Source: GWE2-40-63 sp050251815
GTDB taxonomy: Bacteria; Bacteroidota; Bacteroidia; Bacteroidales; SZUA-534
Direction of reading: 5' to 3'
DNA length: 64,000 nt
Assembly: GCA_050251815.1 (NCBI GenBank)
Contig: JBFWMB010000011.1
Coordinates: 1-64,000 of the forward strand
Position numbers and translations under genes: made by a program. Positions 1-9,332 of this stretch are shown one piece after another. The first letter of the stretch is position 1, and each line of letters begins with the position of its first letter. The notes beneath the pieces were generated by a model, which saw nothing but the letters and a program-made list of their open reading frames with translations, was not told the origin of the DNA and made no database searches.

Positions 1-112
1 TTTTTAATGAATGATTGGTGCCATGCTGCAAGGGTTGTGTGGCTTTGATGCATCGAGCTTTTTCATTTGGGTTAAATGGAGTTCAGTAAAATTTGATAAC
101 AGACAAATTGTA

Positions 113-142
113 ATCAGCACATCAGCACATCAGCAAATTAGC
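113..142. repeat. ATCAGC micro-repeat ahead of the efflux operon
   Basis: Two exact tandem copies of ATCAGCAC are followed by a diverged third copy that runs into AAATTAGC. The same ATCAGC-type unit recurs inside the coding sequence of the adaptor gene at 5709-5777. I see no gene in the first 172 bases. Confidence 0.6.
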
Positions 143-172
143 TAAGTCATTATTCATTTAAAATCATTTTCT

Positions 173-3100
173 ATGCTCAATAAAATCATTAAGTATTTTT
201 TGGAGAATAAGCTGGTAACAGTACTTGTTCTCACAGGCCTGGTAACCTGGGGAATTGTTACCGCACCCTTCGGCTGGCAGTTTGGTGGTTTGCCATCAGA
301 CCCGGTTCCCGTGGATGCCATTCCCGATATTGGCGAAAACCAGCAGATTGTGTTTACCCCCTGGAACGGACGTTCGCCACAAGACATCGAAGACCAGATT
401 TCCTATCCATTGACTACTTATCTTTTAGGAATTCCCGGGGTAAAAACCATTCGTAGTTCGTCCATCTTTGGTTTTTCAAGCATCTACATCATTTTTGATG
501 AAGATATCGAATTTTACTGGTCGCGTTCGCGCATTTTGGAAAAACTCAGTTCGCTGCCTTCCGGCCTTCTACCTGAAGGGGTTCAACCCACCTTGGGTCC
601 CGATGCAACTGCTTTGGGGCAAGTTTACTGGTACACGCTCGAAGGACGTGACAATGAAGGAAATCCGACCGGCGGCTGGGATTTGCACGAGATACGCACC
701 GTTCAGGACTTTTATGTAAAATATGGACTAAATGCCACTGAAGGCGTTTCGGAGGTAGCTTCTATTGGGGGTTATGTACAGGAATACCAAATAGACGTGA
801 ACCCCGATGCACTGAAAGCCTACAATATACCGCTGTACAAGGTAATGATGGCCGTTCAGAAATCGAATCGCGATGTAGGAGCCAAAACCATAGAGATTAA
901 CCAGGCGGAATACCTTGTGCGCGGATTGGGCTATGTAAAAAAGATCGAAGACATTGAAAAGGCGGTAGTTGCCGTGCAGGATAATGTTCCTATAAGAATT
1001 AAGGACATAGGGGTGGTTACCCTGGGCCCTGCTTCCCGAAGGGGCGCGCTCGATAAAGACGGCGCCGAAGTGGTTGGCGGTGTGGTTGTGGCACGCTATG
1101 GCGCGAATCCCTTGCAGGTAATCAACAATGTAAAGGATAAAATTCGTGAGATTTCTCCCGGATTGCCCCAAAAGACCCTTGCCGATGGCACAGTAAGCCA
1201 GTTGACTATTGTGCCTTTCTACGACCGTTCCACATTAATCTACGAAACCCTGGGGACGCTGGAAGAAGCGCTTTCGCTTCAGATGCTAATCACAATTCTG
1301 GTGATCATCGTAATGATTTATAACCTGAGGGCATCATTTCATATATCAAGTTTGTTGCCCATTGCTGTGCTCATGGTATTTATTGCCATGCGGTTTTATG
1401 GAGTCGATGCCAACATTGTGGCATTGTCCGGAATTGCCATTGCCATTGGAACCATGGTAGATTTGGGCATCATTCTCTCCGAGAATATCGTCAAGCATTT
1501 GGATGAGGCTCCGCCCGGGCAAAAATTAATTACCACAATATACAATGGTTCGGCAGAGGTTAGCTCGGCTATTCTCACCGCTGTTTCTACTACTATTGTA
1601 AGTTTTATTCCTGTTTTCACCATGCAGGCAGCCGAAGGAAAACTGTTCGGGCCACTGGCATTTACCAAAACATTTGCTTTGGTGGCGGCACTAATCGTTT
1701 CACTTATTATATTACCCACACTGGCTCATTGGTTTTTTGGCTTCAAAATAAAAAATCCCCGTCACAATAAGTGGGTTAATGTTTTCCTTATTGTAGCCGG
1801 TGTTGCCGGATTAATTGGCGGTATTGCATGGGCAGGGGTTTTACTGGTTTTATTTGGCAGTGTGCCATTTCTTAAACCACTTGTTGCCAATAAAAAGCTA
1901 TTTAGTAATCCCTTTTTGCGGTTAAATCTAAATAACATTGAGTTGATTTTAGTGGTGATTGGAGTAATATGGCTTCTGGCAAAGTATTGGTTACCAATGG
2001 GTGCAGGTAAAAGTGTACTGATGAATTTTATTTTTGTCGCACTGCTGGTTGGTTTCATTTTGGGCGCATTTACACTTTTGCAATATTCCTACAAAAGGAT
2101 ACTGACGTGGGTACTCAACAATAAAATTAAGTTTTTAATGATACCTGCTTTCCTGATATTGCTTGCCGTGAATATCTGGATGGGTTTTACAAGTGTTTTC
2201 GGTTTTGTTGCCAAAGGTACTGATAAATTAGGCTGGAACATCCGCACAACATCCGTATGGTCAGGGTTTGCTCATACATTTCCTGGAATTGGAAAAGAAT
2301 TTATGCCGTCATTGGATGAGGGTAGTTTTTTGCTAATGCCCACATCAATGCCGCATTCGGGAGTTGAATATAACCGGAAAGTAGTTGGGCAGCTGGATAT
2401 GTTGCTAACGAACATTCCCGAAGTGGAACTTGCAGTTGGCAAATTAGGGCGTGTAGAGTCGGCACTGGACCCTGCTCCGGTTTCTATGTACGAAAATATA
2501 ATCAATTACAAATCGGAATATACGCTTAACGATAAAGGACACCGTATGCGCTTTAAAACCGATAAAGCCGGACGTTTTGTATTAAAAAACGGAGAAGCCT
2601 TTACCAATCAGGAACTTTTGAAGAATGGAATTTCAACCGATGAATTGATTCCCGATGAGAAGGGAAACTATTTCAGAAACTGGCGTGAACACATAAAATC
2701 ATCCGATGATATTTGGAAAGAAATTGTTGCCGTAACTAAAATACCTGGCGTTACTTCGGCCCCGAAATTGCAACCTATTGAAACACGTTTGGTGATGTTG
2801 CAAACGGGTATGCGTGCACCCATGGGTATCAAAGTTTATGGTCCCGACCTTAAAACCATCGAAGAGTTTGGTTTGAAACTGGAGGGTATTCTAAAACAAG
2901 TACCCTCGGTAAAAGCTGAAGCAGCCTTTGCCGATCGTATTGTAGGCAAGCCTTACATCCACCTGAACATCAATCGTGATGAAATTTCACGTTATGGACT
3001 GAACGTGGAAGACGTGCAACAAACTATCGAAACTGCTATCGGGGGAATGAAAATTTCATCAACCGTAGAAGGCCGGGAGCGATTTCCGATTCGGGTTCGG

Positions 3101-3991
3101 TACCCCCGGGAATTAAGGGACGACCCCGAAGCCCTTGGAAATATCCTAATCCCAACACCTACAGGGGCACAAATCCCACTTAATCAGCTTGTGGATATAG
3201 AATATGTGAGAGGCCCGCAAGCCATAAAAAGTGAAAATACGTTTCTGGTTGGCTATGTGCTTTTTGATAAAAAAGAAGGTTTTGCCGAGGTTGATGTGGT
3301 AAACGATGCACAGGAAACGATTCAGCAAAAAATTGATGCAGGCGAATTAATCGTTCCGGCAGGAGTGAATTATAAATTTTCAGGCAGTTACGAAAATCAG
3401 GTGCGTGCCGAAAAACGATTGAGTATTATTGTTCCCCTGGTGTTTGTAATCATCTTCCTGATACTCTATTTCCAGTTTAAATCGGTAACCACTTCACTCA
3501 TGATTTTTACCGGAGTGGCAATGGCATTCAGTGGTGGGTTTATCATGCTCTGGCTCTATGGGCAAGGCTGGTTTGCCGATTTCACTGTTTTTGGAACAAA
3601 CCTGCGGGAACTTTTCCAAATGAACACCGTCAACCTGAGTGTGGCTGTATGGGTTGGATTTATTGCCCTTTTTGGTTTGGCTACCGATGACGGGGTGCTG
3701 ATGGGAACCTATCTTGACCAAAGTTTTGAACGGAACCGCACAAAAACCATTAAAGAAATCAGGGCTGCTGTTGTAGAAGCAGGTGAGCGAAGAATAAGGC
3801 CGGCTGTAATGACCACCACAACGACCATAATTGCCTTGCTGCCGGTACTTACGTCAACCGGACGAGGGGCCGATATCATGGTACCGATGGCCATTCCGGC
3901 TTTTGGTGGGATGATTGTGGCTGCCATTACTTACTACATTGTGCCTGCACTTTACTGTATGCGTGAAGAATATAAACTTAAGAAATCGTAA
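173..3991 (+). CDS. cusA: CusA/CzcA-family heavy-metal efflux RND transporter
   Basis: Inner-membrane RND pump expected to drive monovalent metal ions (Cu+/Ag+) outward with proton motive force, as part of a tripartite complex with the adaptor at 5637 and the outer-membrane factor at 3994. The N-terminus has the usual first helix (about residues 14-34) followed by a porter domain beginning with the DAIPDIGENQ segment. The TM4 segment near residues 420-435 carries the aspartate in GTMVDLG used for proton relay, and a methionine-rich MLQTGMRAPMG stretch lies in the second porter domain, as in CusA. At 1272 residues it is longer than enterobacterial CusA (about 1050). The extra length is mainly additional hydrophobic segments between about residues 525 and 700, a form I recall from Bacteroidota. 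Family assignment is firm; the exact metal is inferred from the neighbours. Confidence 0.93.
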   Translation: MLNKIIKYFLENKLVTVLVLTGLVTWGIVTAPFGWQFGGLPSDPVPVDAIPDIGENQQIVFTPWNGRSPQDIEDQISYPLTTYLLGIPGVKTIRSSSIFGFSSIYIIFDEDIEFYWSRSRILEKLSSLPSGLLPEGVQPTLGPDATALGQVYWYTLEGRDNEGNPTGGWDLHEIRTVQDFYVKYGLNATEGVSEVASIGGYVQEYQIDVNPDALKAYNIPLYKVMMAVQKSNRDVGAKTIEINQAEYLVRGLGYVKKIEDIEKAVVAVQDNVPIRIKDIGVVTLGPASRRGALDKDGAEVVGGVVVARYGANPLQVINNVKDKIREISPGLPQKTLADGTVSQLTIVPFYDRSTLIYETLGTLEEALSLQMLITILVIIVMIYNLRASFHISSLLPIAVLMVFIAMRFYGVDANIVALSGIAIAIGTMVDLGIILSENIVKHLDEAPPGQKLITTIYNGSAEVSSAILTAVSTTIVSFIPVFTMQAAEGKLFGPLAFTKTFALVAALIVSLIILPTLAHWFFGFKIKNPRHNKWVNVFLIVAGVAGLIGGIAWAGVLLVLFGSVPFLKPLVANKKLFSNPFLRLNLNNIELILVVIGVIWLLAKYWLPMGAGKSVLMNFIFVALLVGFILGAFTLLQYSYKRILTWVLNNKIKFLMIPAFLILLAVNIWMGFTSVFGFVAKGTDKLGWNIRTTSVWSGFAHTFPGIGKEFMPSLDEGSFLLMPTSMPHSGVEYNRKVVGQLDMLLTNIPEVELAVGKLGRVESALDPAPVSMYENIINYKSEYTLNDKGHRMRFKTDKAGRFVLKNGEAFTNQELLKNGISTDELIPDEKGNYFRNWREHIKSSDDIWKEIVAVTKIPGVTSAPKLQPIETRLVMLQTGMRAPMGIKVYGPDLKTIEEFGLKLEGILKQVPSVKAEAAFADRIVGKPYIHLNINRDEISRYGLNVEDVQQTIETAIGGMKISSTVEGRERFPIRVRYPRELRDDPEALGNILIPTPTGAQIPLNQLVDIEYVRGPQAIKSENTFLVGYVLFDKKEGFAEVDVVNDAQETIQQKIDAGELIVPAGVNYKFSGSYENQVRAEKRLSIIVPLVFVIIFLILYFQFKSVTTSLMIFTGVAMAFSGGFIMLWLYGQGWFADFTVFGTNLRELFQMNTVNLSVAVWVGFIALFGLATDDGVLMGTYLDQSFERNRTKTIKEIRAAVVEAGERRIRPAVMTTTTTIIALLPVLTSTGRGADIMVPMAIPAFGGMIVAAITYYIVPALYCMREEYKLKKS

Positions 3992-3993
3992 TC

Positions 3994-5220
3994 ATGAAAA
4001 AATATATAGCCATAGTAATAGCAATGCTATTCTACAGTTCGCTGAGTTTTGCCCAAGCACTGGAAGATTATTATAAAATTGCTGCCGAAAACAACCCGGG
4101 ATTGCTGGCAATGTATAAAGAATACGAAGCAGCACTGCAAAAAGTACCGCAAGTGAGTACCTTGCCCGACCCTACTTTTTCCTTCGGGTATTTTATCTCC
4201 CCGGTTGAAACACGAGTGGGACCACAGCAAGCGAAGTTTTCCTTAACACAAATGTTTCCATGGTTTGGTACGCTAAAAGCTCAGGGAGATGCAGCAGCGT
4301 TAATGGCTGAGGCAAAATTCCAAAGTTTCATTGATGCCCGAAACAAACTCTATTTTCAAGTGGCTTCAGCTTATTATCCCTTGTATGAGTTAAGAGATTG
4401 GATGCGCATTGAACAGGAAAATATAAAAATATTGGAATCTTATAAAACCATTGCCAATCAGAAGTTTAAAAATAGTACAGGAACTATGGTCGATGTGCTA
4501 CGTGTGGATATTATGCTGAAAGATGCCAAAACCAATCTTTCTATTCTGAGAGATAAAGAAAAAACGTTGCTAACTACATTCAACAAGCTTTTAAATCGTC
4601 CTGAAAATGAATTGGTTCCGATTAGCGACACGTTGAAATCCGAGAATCTCTCAGATTATTATAGAAAAGATTCACTGATTGCAGCCAATCCAAAATTAAA
4701 AGCGTTGGATTTAAAACTTCAATCGGTTGAAGCTACGGAGCTTGCTGCCCAAAAACAAGGACTTCCCAAATTGGGTGTAGGTTTAGATTATGTAATGGTA
4801 GGTGAACGCACCGATATTTCTGTGCCTGATAACGGAAAGAATGTACTCATGCCTATGGTAAGTGTTAGTATTCCTATTTTCAGGGCGAAGTACAAGGCTT
4901 CGGTAAAAGAAGCCCAATTGATGCAGGAAAGTTACATGCTTCAAAAACAAGAAGTGGCAAATACCTTGATTTCTGAATATGAAACGGCATGGTTTCAGGT
5001 TCAGCAACAGTTGCAATTGCTTTCACTTTACGAAGAACAGATACAGACCACGCAGCAATCGTTGAACCTGCTGTTTACTTCGTATGGTAATTCAGGTAAG
5101 GAGTTCGAAGAAGTGTTGCGAATGCAGCAACAATTATTGAAATACCGGAAAATGAAAGCAACCGCTTTGGTTAAATACCAGATTTCCGTTAAGAAAATCA
5201 ATTACTTAACATCTAAATGA
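3994..5220 (+). CDS. TolC-family outer membrane efflux protein (CusC-like)
   Basis: Outer-membrane channel partner of the RND pump. It has an N-terminal signal peptide (MKKYIAIVIAMLFYSSLSFA, cleavage near AQA) and long amphipathic helices with the repeated heptad pattern of outer membrane efflux proteins. The segment FSLTQMFPWFGTLKAQGD near residues 83-100 resembles the first beta-strand turn of metal-efflux OMFs. At 408 residues it has the normal length for the metal-specific branch. It starts two bases after the pump's stop codon, so the two are translationally linked. Function follows from family and context; no specificity residues can be read. Confidence 0.9.
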   Translation: MKKYIAIVIAMLFYSSLSFAQALEDYYKIAAENNPGLLAMYKEYEAALQKVPQVSTLPDPTFSFGYFISPVETRVGPQQAKFSLTQMFPWFGTLKAQGDAAALMAEAKFQSFIDARNKLYFQVASAYYPLYELRDWMRIEQENIKILESYKTIANQKFKNSTGTMVDVLRVDIMLKDAKTNLSILRDKEKTLLTTFNKLLNRPENELVPISDTLKSENLSDYYRKDSLIAANPKLKALDLKLQSVEATELAAQKQGLPKLGVGLDYVMVGERTDISVPDNGKNVLMPMVSVSIPIFRAKYKASVKEAQLMQESYMLQKQEVANTLISEYETAWFQVQQQLQLLSLYEEQIQTTQQSLNLLFTSYGNSGKEFEEVLRMQQQLLKYRKMKATALVKYQISVKKINYLTSK

Positions 5221-5286
5221 TTTCTTAATTTGCTAATGATTTGGTCGAATAATTAGCATTAGATGAATTCATATGAAATTTGAGAT

Positions 5287-5631
5287 ATGGAAAGAAAAAA
5301 TGAGATATTGGAAGTTAGTTTTGAGTTTGCTTTGATGGTAATTGAATTCTCAGAGTTACTCGAATTAAAAGGAAAGTATGTGATTGCCCGTCAGGTTTTA
5401 AAGTCGGGTACGAGTATTGGTGCAAATATTAGAGAATCGCAAAGTGCAGAAGGTAAAGCGGATTTTATTCATAAACTTAAAATAGCGCATAAAGAAGCTG
5501 AGGAAACTCAATACTGGCCGTTGCTATGCGAGAAGGCTCCCTCGTACGCTTCACCACCCGATCAGATGATGGCAGCCTTGCTGTCGATACAAAAACTTTT
5601 GAGTAAAATAATTTCAAGTTCTAAAAAATAA
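5287..5631 (+). CDS. Four-helix-bundle protein (S23/IVS type)
   Basis: Small helical protein of the family first seen as open reading frames in 23S rRNA intervening sequences and common as single genes in Bacteroidota. Diagnostic stretches are the VLKSGTSIGANIRESQSAEG motif near residues 38-57 and KIAHKEAEETQYW near residues 67-79. The length of 114 residues is typical. It lies between the outer-membrane factor and the adaptor, 66 bases after the former and 5 bases before the latter, so it is probably co-transcribed. It has no known role in metal efflux. The family forms pentameric bundles with a basic surface in structural work, but its function is unknown. The short space before it contains the TTGCTAAT/ATTAGC-like sequence that often accompanies such genes. 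Confidence 0.85.
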   Translation: MERKNEILEVSFEFALMVIEFSELLELKGKYVIARQVLKSGTSIGANIRESQSAEGKADFIHKLKIAHKEAEETQYWPLLCEKAPSYASPPDQMMAALLSIQKLLSKIISSSKK

Positions 5632-5636
5632 ATAAT

Positions 5637-7445
5637 ATGAAACTAAATAAGATTCAAATAGGCATTTATGCAGGAGTCCTGTTGTTGGGAGGTTTGATTG
5701 GCTATATAATCAGCACATCAACCAATCAGCCCATCAATGAATCAGCCCATCAGCCCATCAGCCCATTAACCCATCAAACCTGGACCTGCTCCATGCACCC
5801 ACAGATACGTCAAAACGAACCGGGCGATTGCCCCATTTGCGGTATGGACTTAATTCCACTGGAAGACGACCAAAACGCCGAAATTGACCCCAATGCAGTA
5901 AGCATGTCTCCAACAGCTATGCAGTTAGCCAATGTGAGTACCGCAATTGTAGGAAAAATGAATCCGGTGAAACAAGTACGCTTAAATGGCAAAGTACAGT
6001 CCGACGAACGCTTGGTTTATTCGCAAGCATCCCATATCCCGGGCAGGATTGAAAAATTGTTGGTGGATTTTACGGGTGAATTTGTGAATAATGGACAAAC
6101 CATTGCCTATGTATATTCACCCGAATTGGTTACGGCACAGGAAGAATTGTTTGAGGCACAGAAGATAGCCGAATCTCAACCTCAATTATTTGTCGCTGCT
6201 AAAGAGAAGTTGAAAAACTGGAAACTTTCCAATAAGCAAATTGAAGACATTCTGGCTTCAGGAAAAATAGTGGAAGAATTTCCGATACAGGCTGATATTG
6301 CAGGCTATGTGACTTCTAAAAAGATAAATTTAGGAGATTATATTCGCAAGGGAGAAACCATTTACGAGATTGCTGACCTTTCCAAAGTCTGGCTGTTGTT
6401 TGATGTATATGAATCCGATATAAGCTGGATTAAAAAGGGAGATAAAGTAAACTTTAGCATCGCTTCTTTACCCGGTGAATCGTTTGCTGGAAATATCACC
6501 TGGCTTGACCCTGTAATAGATCCCAAAACGCGGGTGGCAAAAGCAAGGGTTGAATACAGCAATGCTAATGGAAAACTGAAACCTGAAATGTTTGCTTCGG
6601 GCACAGTCGAGGCGAAATTATCCAATAAACCCGATGCTTTGGTTGTTCCTAAAACTGCCGTGATGTGGACAGGAAAACGTTCGGTGGTTTATGTGAAATT
6701 AAGTTCTGAACAAGGAGTCAGTTTCATCATGCGCGAAGTTACTTTGGGCCCGTCACTGGACGAAAGTTTTGTGGTGGAGAGTGGAATTATGGAGGGCGAA
6801 GAAATAGCCGTAAACGGCACATTCAGCATTGATGCCGCAGCCCAACTAGCCGGGAAACCCAGCATGATGAGTCCGCCCGGTGGCGGAGGACAGGTAATGA
6901 AAGGGCATAATCACGGTGGAATGGACATGGGCGGAAGCCAATCACAAAAAAATGTGGAGAAAAATGCAAAAGCAGAAGCGTTTAAACTTTTGACGATTGA
7001 CAAGCAAGCTAAAGAGGCCTTACATCCATTATATGATTCCTATTTAAAATGGAAAGACGCTCTGACAACAGATGATTTTGCCCAAGCTCAAAAATCGGCA
7101 ACAAACATGAAGTCCGTATTGGATAAAATCAATAGGAGCCTGTTTAAAGGTGATGCCCACAATGCTTGGATGGAATATCAGGGCAGCTTGAGCAAAAGTT
7201 TGGAACATGTACCCCATTTTTCTAACATAGAACAACTGCGCAAGGCTTTTCAGCCGGTTTCTGCTAAGCTCATTGAAATAACGAACACATTCACTCCTCT
7301 TGGCAAAACCATTTATGTGCAACATTGCCCCATGGCCGATGACAACAAAGGGGCTGATTGGCTGAGTATTGAGAAAGAAATCAAAAACCCCTACTTTGGA
7401 AGTTCGATGCTTACTTGCGGAGAAGTTACCAAAGAAATTAAGTAA
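5637..7445 (+). CDS. cusB: Periplasmic adaptor (membrane fusion protein) with metal-binding and DUF3347 domains
   Basis: CusB-type adaptor joining pump and channel. Residues 5-25 are a membrane anchor. A repetitive linker (25-47) is followed by a heavy-metal-binding domain with CSMHP and CPICGMDLIP (about 48-75). The barrel-sandwich, lipoyl and beta-barrel domains follow (about 95-400). A His/Met-rich linker (KGHNHGGMDMGG) leads to a C-terminal DUF3347 domain (about 445-600) containing HCPMA and a second Cys near the end. The fused C-terminal domain makes it longer (602 residues) than proteobacterial CusB (about 410). The metal ligands on both sides support copper/silver handling. It is the fourth gene of the operon. 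Confidence 0.92.
   Translation: MKLNKIQIGIYAGVLLLGGLIGYIISTSTNQPINESAHQPISPLTHQTWTCSMHPQIRQNEPGDCPICGMDLIPLEDDQNAEIDPNAVSMSPTAMQLANVSTAIVGKMNPVKQVRLNGKVQSDERLVYSQASHIPGRIEKLLVDFTGEFVNNGQTIAYVYSPELVTAQEELFEAQKIAESQPQLFVAAKEKLKNWKLSNKQIEDILASGKIVEEFPIQADIAGYVTSKKINLGDYIRKGETIYEIADLSKVWLLFDVYESDISWIKKGDKVNFSIASLPGESFAGNITWLDPVIDPKTRVAKARVEYSNANGKLKPEMFASGTVEAKLSNKPDALVVPKTAVMWTGKRSVVYVKLSSEQGVSFIMREVTLGPSLDESFVVESGIMEGEEIAVNGTFSIDAAAQLAGKPSMMSPPGGGGQVMKGHNHGGMDMGGSQSQKNVEKNAKAEAFKLLTIDKQAKEALHPLYDSYLKWKDALTTDDFAQAQKSATNMKSVLDKINRSLFKGDAHNAWMEYQGSLSKSLEHVPHFSNIEQLRKAFQPVSAKLIEITNTFTPLGKTIYVQHCPMADDNKGADWLSIEKEIKNPYFGSSMLTCGEVTKEIK
5709..5777 (+). repeat. In-frame ATCAGCCC-type repeat encoding the adaptor linker
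   Basis: Six or so imperfect copies of an 8-9 base unit (ATCAGCCC, ATCAACC, ATCAATGA) lie inside the adaptor gene and encode a Gln/Pro/Ser/His-rich linker at residues 25-47. The unit is the same as the non-coding repeat at 113-142. Confidence 0.65.
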
Positions 7446-7476
7446 TCATTCTTTTATGCAAATTAATTGTAATAAT

Positions 7477-7851
7477 ATGAAAACAAAAGTTTTAAGTTTA
7501 GTAAGTATGTTTCTTTTAGCAACATCAATGGTATTTGCACAGGCAAAAACCGAGAAATTTGAAGTAAAAGGCAACTGCGGCATGTGCGAGAACCGCATCG
7601 AAAAAGCTGCGAAATCTGTTGAGGGTGTTTCTTCTGCCGATTGGAATCAGGAAACAAAAATCCTTGAAGTAGCTTTCGATGAATCAAAAACAACGGTGCA
7701 TAAAGTGCAAATGGCAATTGCAAAGGTCGGACACGATACCCCCATGCACAAAGCCAGCGATGAAGTCTACGAAAACCTTCCCGGCTGCTGCAAGTACGAG
7801 CGGGCGAACTCAAAAATGGAAATGAAGGGCCACGAGGGTCATAAGCATTAA
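7477..7851 (+). CDS. Secreted heavy-metal-associated (HMA) domain protein
   Basis: Small periplasmic metal-binding protein. The start is placed at the ATG at 7477 because it begins a clean signal peptide (MKTKVLSLVSMFLLATSMVFA); an upstream in-frame start would fall inside the adaptor gene. The mature part is one HMA domain with the metal-binding loop GNCGMCENRIEKA (CxxC) and the usual VEGVSSADW strand. The tail holds LPGCCKYE and ends in HEGHKH, giving extra Cys and His ligands. It follows the adaptor stop by about 30 bases and closes the operon before the terminator. It probably chaperones or buffers copper for the pump; this is inferred from the family and position. Confidence 0.88.
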   Translation: MKTKVLSLVSMFLLATSMVFAQAKTEKFEVKGNCGMCENRIEKAAKSVEGVSSADWNQETKILEVAFDESKTTVHKVQMAIAKVGHDTPMHKASDEVYENLPGCCKYERANSKMEMKGHEGHKH

Positions 7852-7864
7852 TCAGCGATTAAAG

Positions 7865-7898
7865 CCATTGCGATTACAAATTAACCGCAATGGTTTTT
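7865..7898 (+). terminator. Rho-independent terminator after the efflux operon
   Basis: CCATTGCG (7865-7872) pairs perfectly with CGCAATGG (7886-7893) and is followed by a run of five T. It separates the metal-efflux operon from the cation transporter at 7920. Confidence 0.75.
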
Positions 7899-7919
7899 CG
7901 CCAATTAAAATAGTAACAT

Positions 7920-8570
7920 ATGGAAAATGCCGCTAAACATAAACTAATTCAAACCGCACTGATTCTGGCCATGGCCACTATTGGCTATAATGTTGCCGAA
8001 GGACTGGTGTCGGTTTCTTTTGGCATAAGCGACGATACGCTGGCCCTGCTGGGCTTCGGTGTCGATAGCTTTGTTGAGGTCTTATCGGGCCTGGGTATTT
8101 TACACCTGGTTTACCGGATGAAGAAAAACGGTATCAACAACATTACTTCCCGTGATAAATTCGAACGACAGGCCCTTAAAATTACGGGTGTCAGTTTCTA
8201 CCTGTTGGCTATAGGCCTGGTTGCCGGTTCGTTAATCAGCCTTATCACCAAAACAACGCCCGAAACAACCCGGGTGGGTATTCTCATTGCAATACTATCT
8301 ATCCTCACCATGTATATTTTAATGACCTGGAAAATGAAAATTGGTAAGCAGCTAAATTCCGATGCCATTATTGCCGATGCCAACTGCACCAAAACCTGCT
8401 TTTACCTGTCGTTTATATTGCTGGTGTCAAGCGGTTTGTATGAGCTTTTTAAAATTCAATGGTTCGATGTGGCTGGTTCTCTGGGTATTGCCTGGTTTGC
8501 CTTTTCAGAGGGCAGGGAAGCGTTTGGCAAAGCAAAAGCTAGTGAATTAAGTTGCCACTGTTGCGATTAG
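7920..8570 (+). CDS. Cation transporter (cation diffusion facilitator-like)
   Basis: Predicted inner-membrane protein with about six hydrophobic helices. The GFGVDSFVEVLSGLG segment near residues 46-60 and DAIIADANCTKTC near residues 145-157 resemble the acidic metal-site helices of the CDF family, though the classical paired D-x3-D signature is altered. At 216 residues it lacks the cytoplasmic C-terminal domain of full-length CDF proteins. It ends in a Cys/His cluster, SCHCCD, which could bind metal. It lies just after the efflux operon but behind its own terminator. Metal export is inferred; the substrate is unknown. Confidence 0.7.
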   Translation: MENAAKHKLIQTALILAMATIGYNVAEGLVSVSFGISDDTLALLGFGVDSFVEVLSGLGILHLVYRMKKNGINNITSRDKFERQALKITGVSFYLLAIGLVAGSLISLITKTTPETTRVGILIAILSILTMYILMTWKMKIGKQLNSDAIIADANCTKTCFYLSFILLVSSGLYELFKIQWFDVAGSLGIAWFAFSEGREAFGKAKASELSCHCCD

Positions 8571-8697
8571 TTTTTTTGAGTAACCAACAATTACCAGCGG
8601 CATTTACAAAAACAATCTGTAATTTTATTGCTCCGTTTGAATTGTTGGGCTTAATGTGCTTTAGGAATCAAAATAACACGGGGCCGCTTTTAAGGTA

Positions 8698-8759
8698 AAG
8701 CAATTGAAAAGCTGGCCGAAGTAGGCCTGGCGGGAGCAAAAGCAAACGGAATCAAGTAG
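8698..8759 (+). pseudogene. Possible 3' remnant of a lost gene
   Basis: The stretch reads KAIEKLAEVGLAGAKANGIK before an in-frame TAG, which looks like a helical protein C-terminus. No start or upstream coding sequence is visible in the same frame. It may be a leftover of a deleted gene. I do not recognise the family. Confidence 0.2.
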
Positions 8760-8783
8760 TATGACTAATAAATTATTACCTCA

Positions 8784-9254
8784 ATGGAATACCATAAAGA
8801 TTTACTGCAAAGCACCCAAAAGCCCAAATGGGCAATGGTTATTGGAGTACTTAGCCTTTTGATTGCGTTGATTTGGATTCCCTTGCAATGGATGGAGAAG
8901 CATAGCCTGAGTGCTTTCGACGGAATATATTTCCTGATTTTTGTTTTTAACGGAGTTACACTGATTATGACCGGGAAGGGCTATTCGTTGGAGCGATTAT
9001 TTGGTAAGGCATACCTAAGCATCGATGTGCGGGAAATTAAATTAAAGACGGGAATATTTAATAAGGAGCGCATCCTTCAATGGGAACAACTGAATGCCCT
9101 GGACTATAAGCCTAACAGCTATGAGTTTTTGTTGAAAAATGGCGAAAGGGTTAAACTCAACCTTATTAAACTCCGGTTTGAAGAGATTCAGGAACTCAAA
9201 CAGGTTATAAAAACCCTGGCAACACAAAAGAAAATCCCCTTTCGGGGTAATTAA
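8784..9254 (+). CDS. Small membrane protein with PH-like C-terminal half, unknown function
   Basis: Residues 18-37 and 46-63 are two membrane helices. The rest (about 75-150) alternates short strands such as YLSIDVREIKLKTG and YEFLLKNGERVKLNL, as in bacterial PH-like domains, and ends in a helix. I do not recognise a named family. It stands alone between the cation transporter and the PPOX-family gene, each separated by intergenic DNA. Both strand-rich content and codon use look like a real gene. The function is unknown. Confidence 0.65.
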   Translation: MEYHKDLLQSTQKPKWAMVIGVLSLLIALIWIPLQWMEKHSLSAFDGIYFLIFVFNGVTLIMTGKGYSLERLFGKAYLSIDVREIKLKTGIFNKERILQWEQLNALDYKPNSYEFLLKNGERVKLNLIKLRFEEIQELKQVIKTLATQKKIPFRGN

Positions 9255-9332
9255 GTTTTTTTGCAGACCAATCTCAATAGTATTGCTATACGCACAGTAA
9301 ATTAAAAGCAGTTAAATTTAAAAATTGAAACT

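Noticed and set aside
1..172. tRNA or small RNA ahead of the efflux operon
   Set aside because: No T-loop or cloverleaf pattern could be found; only the short ATCAGC repeat is visible.
9230..9262. Hairpin CCCC-TTTC-GGGG as terminator
   Set aside because: The stem is only four bases and lies within the coding sequence, although a T run follows.
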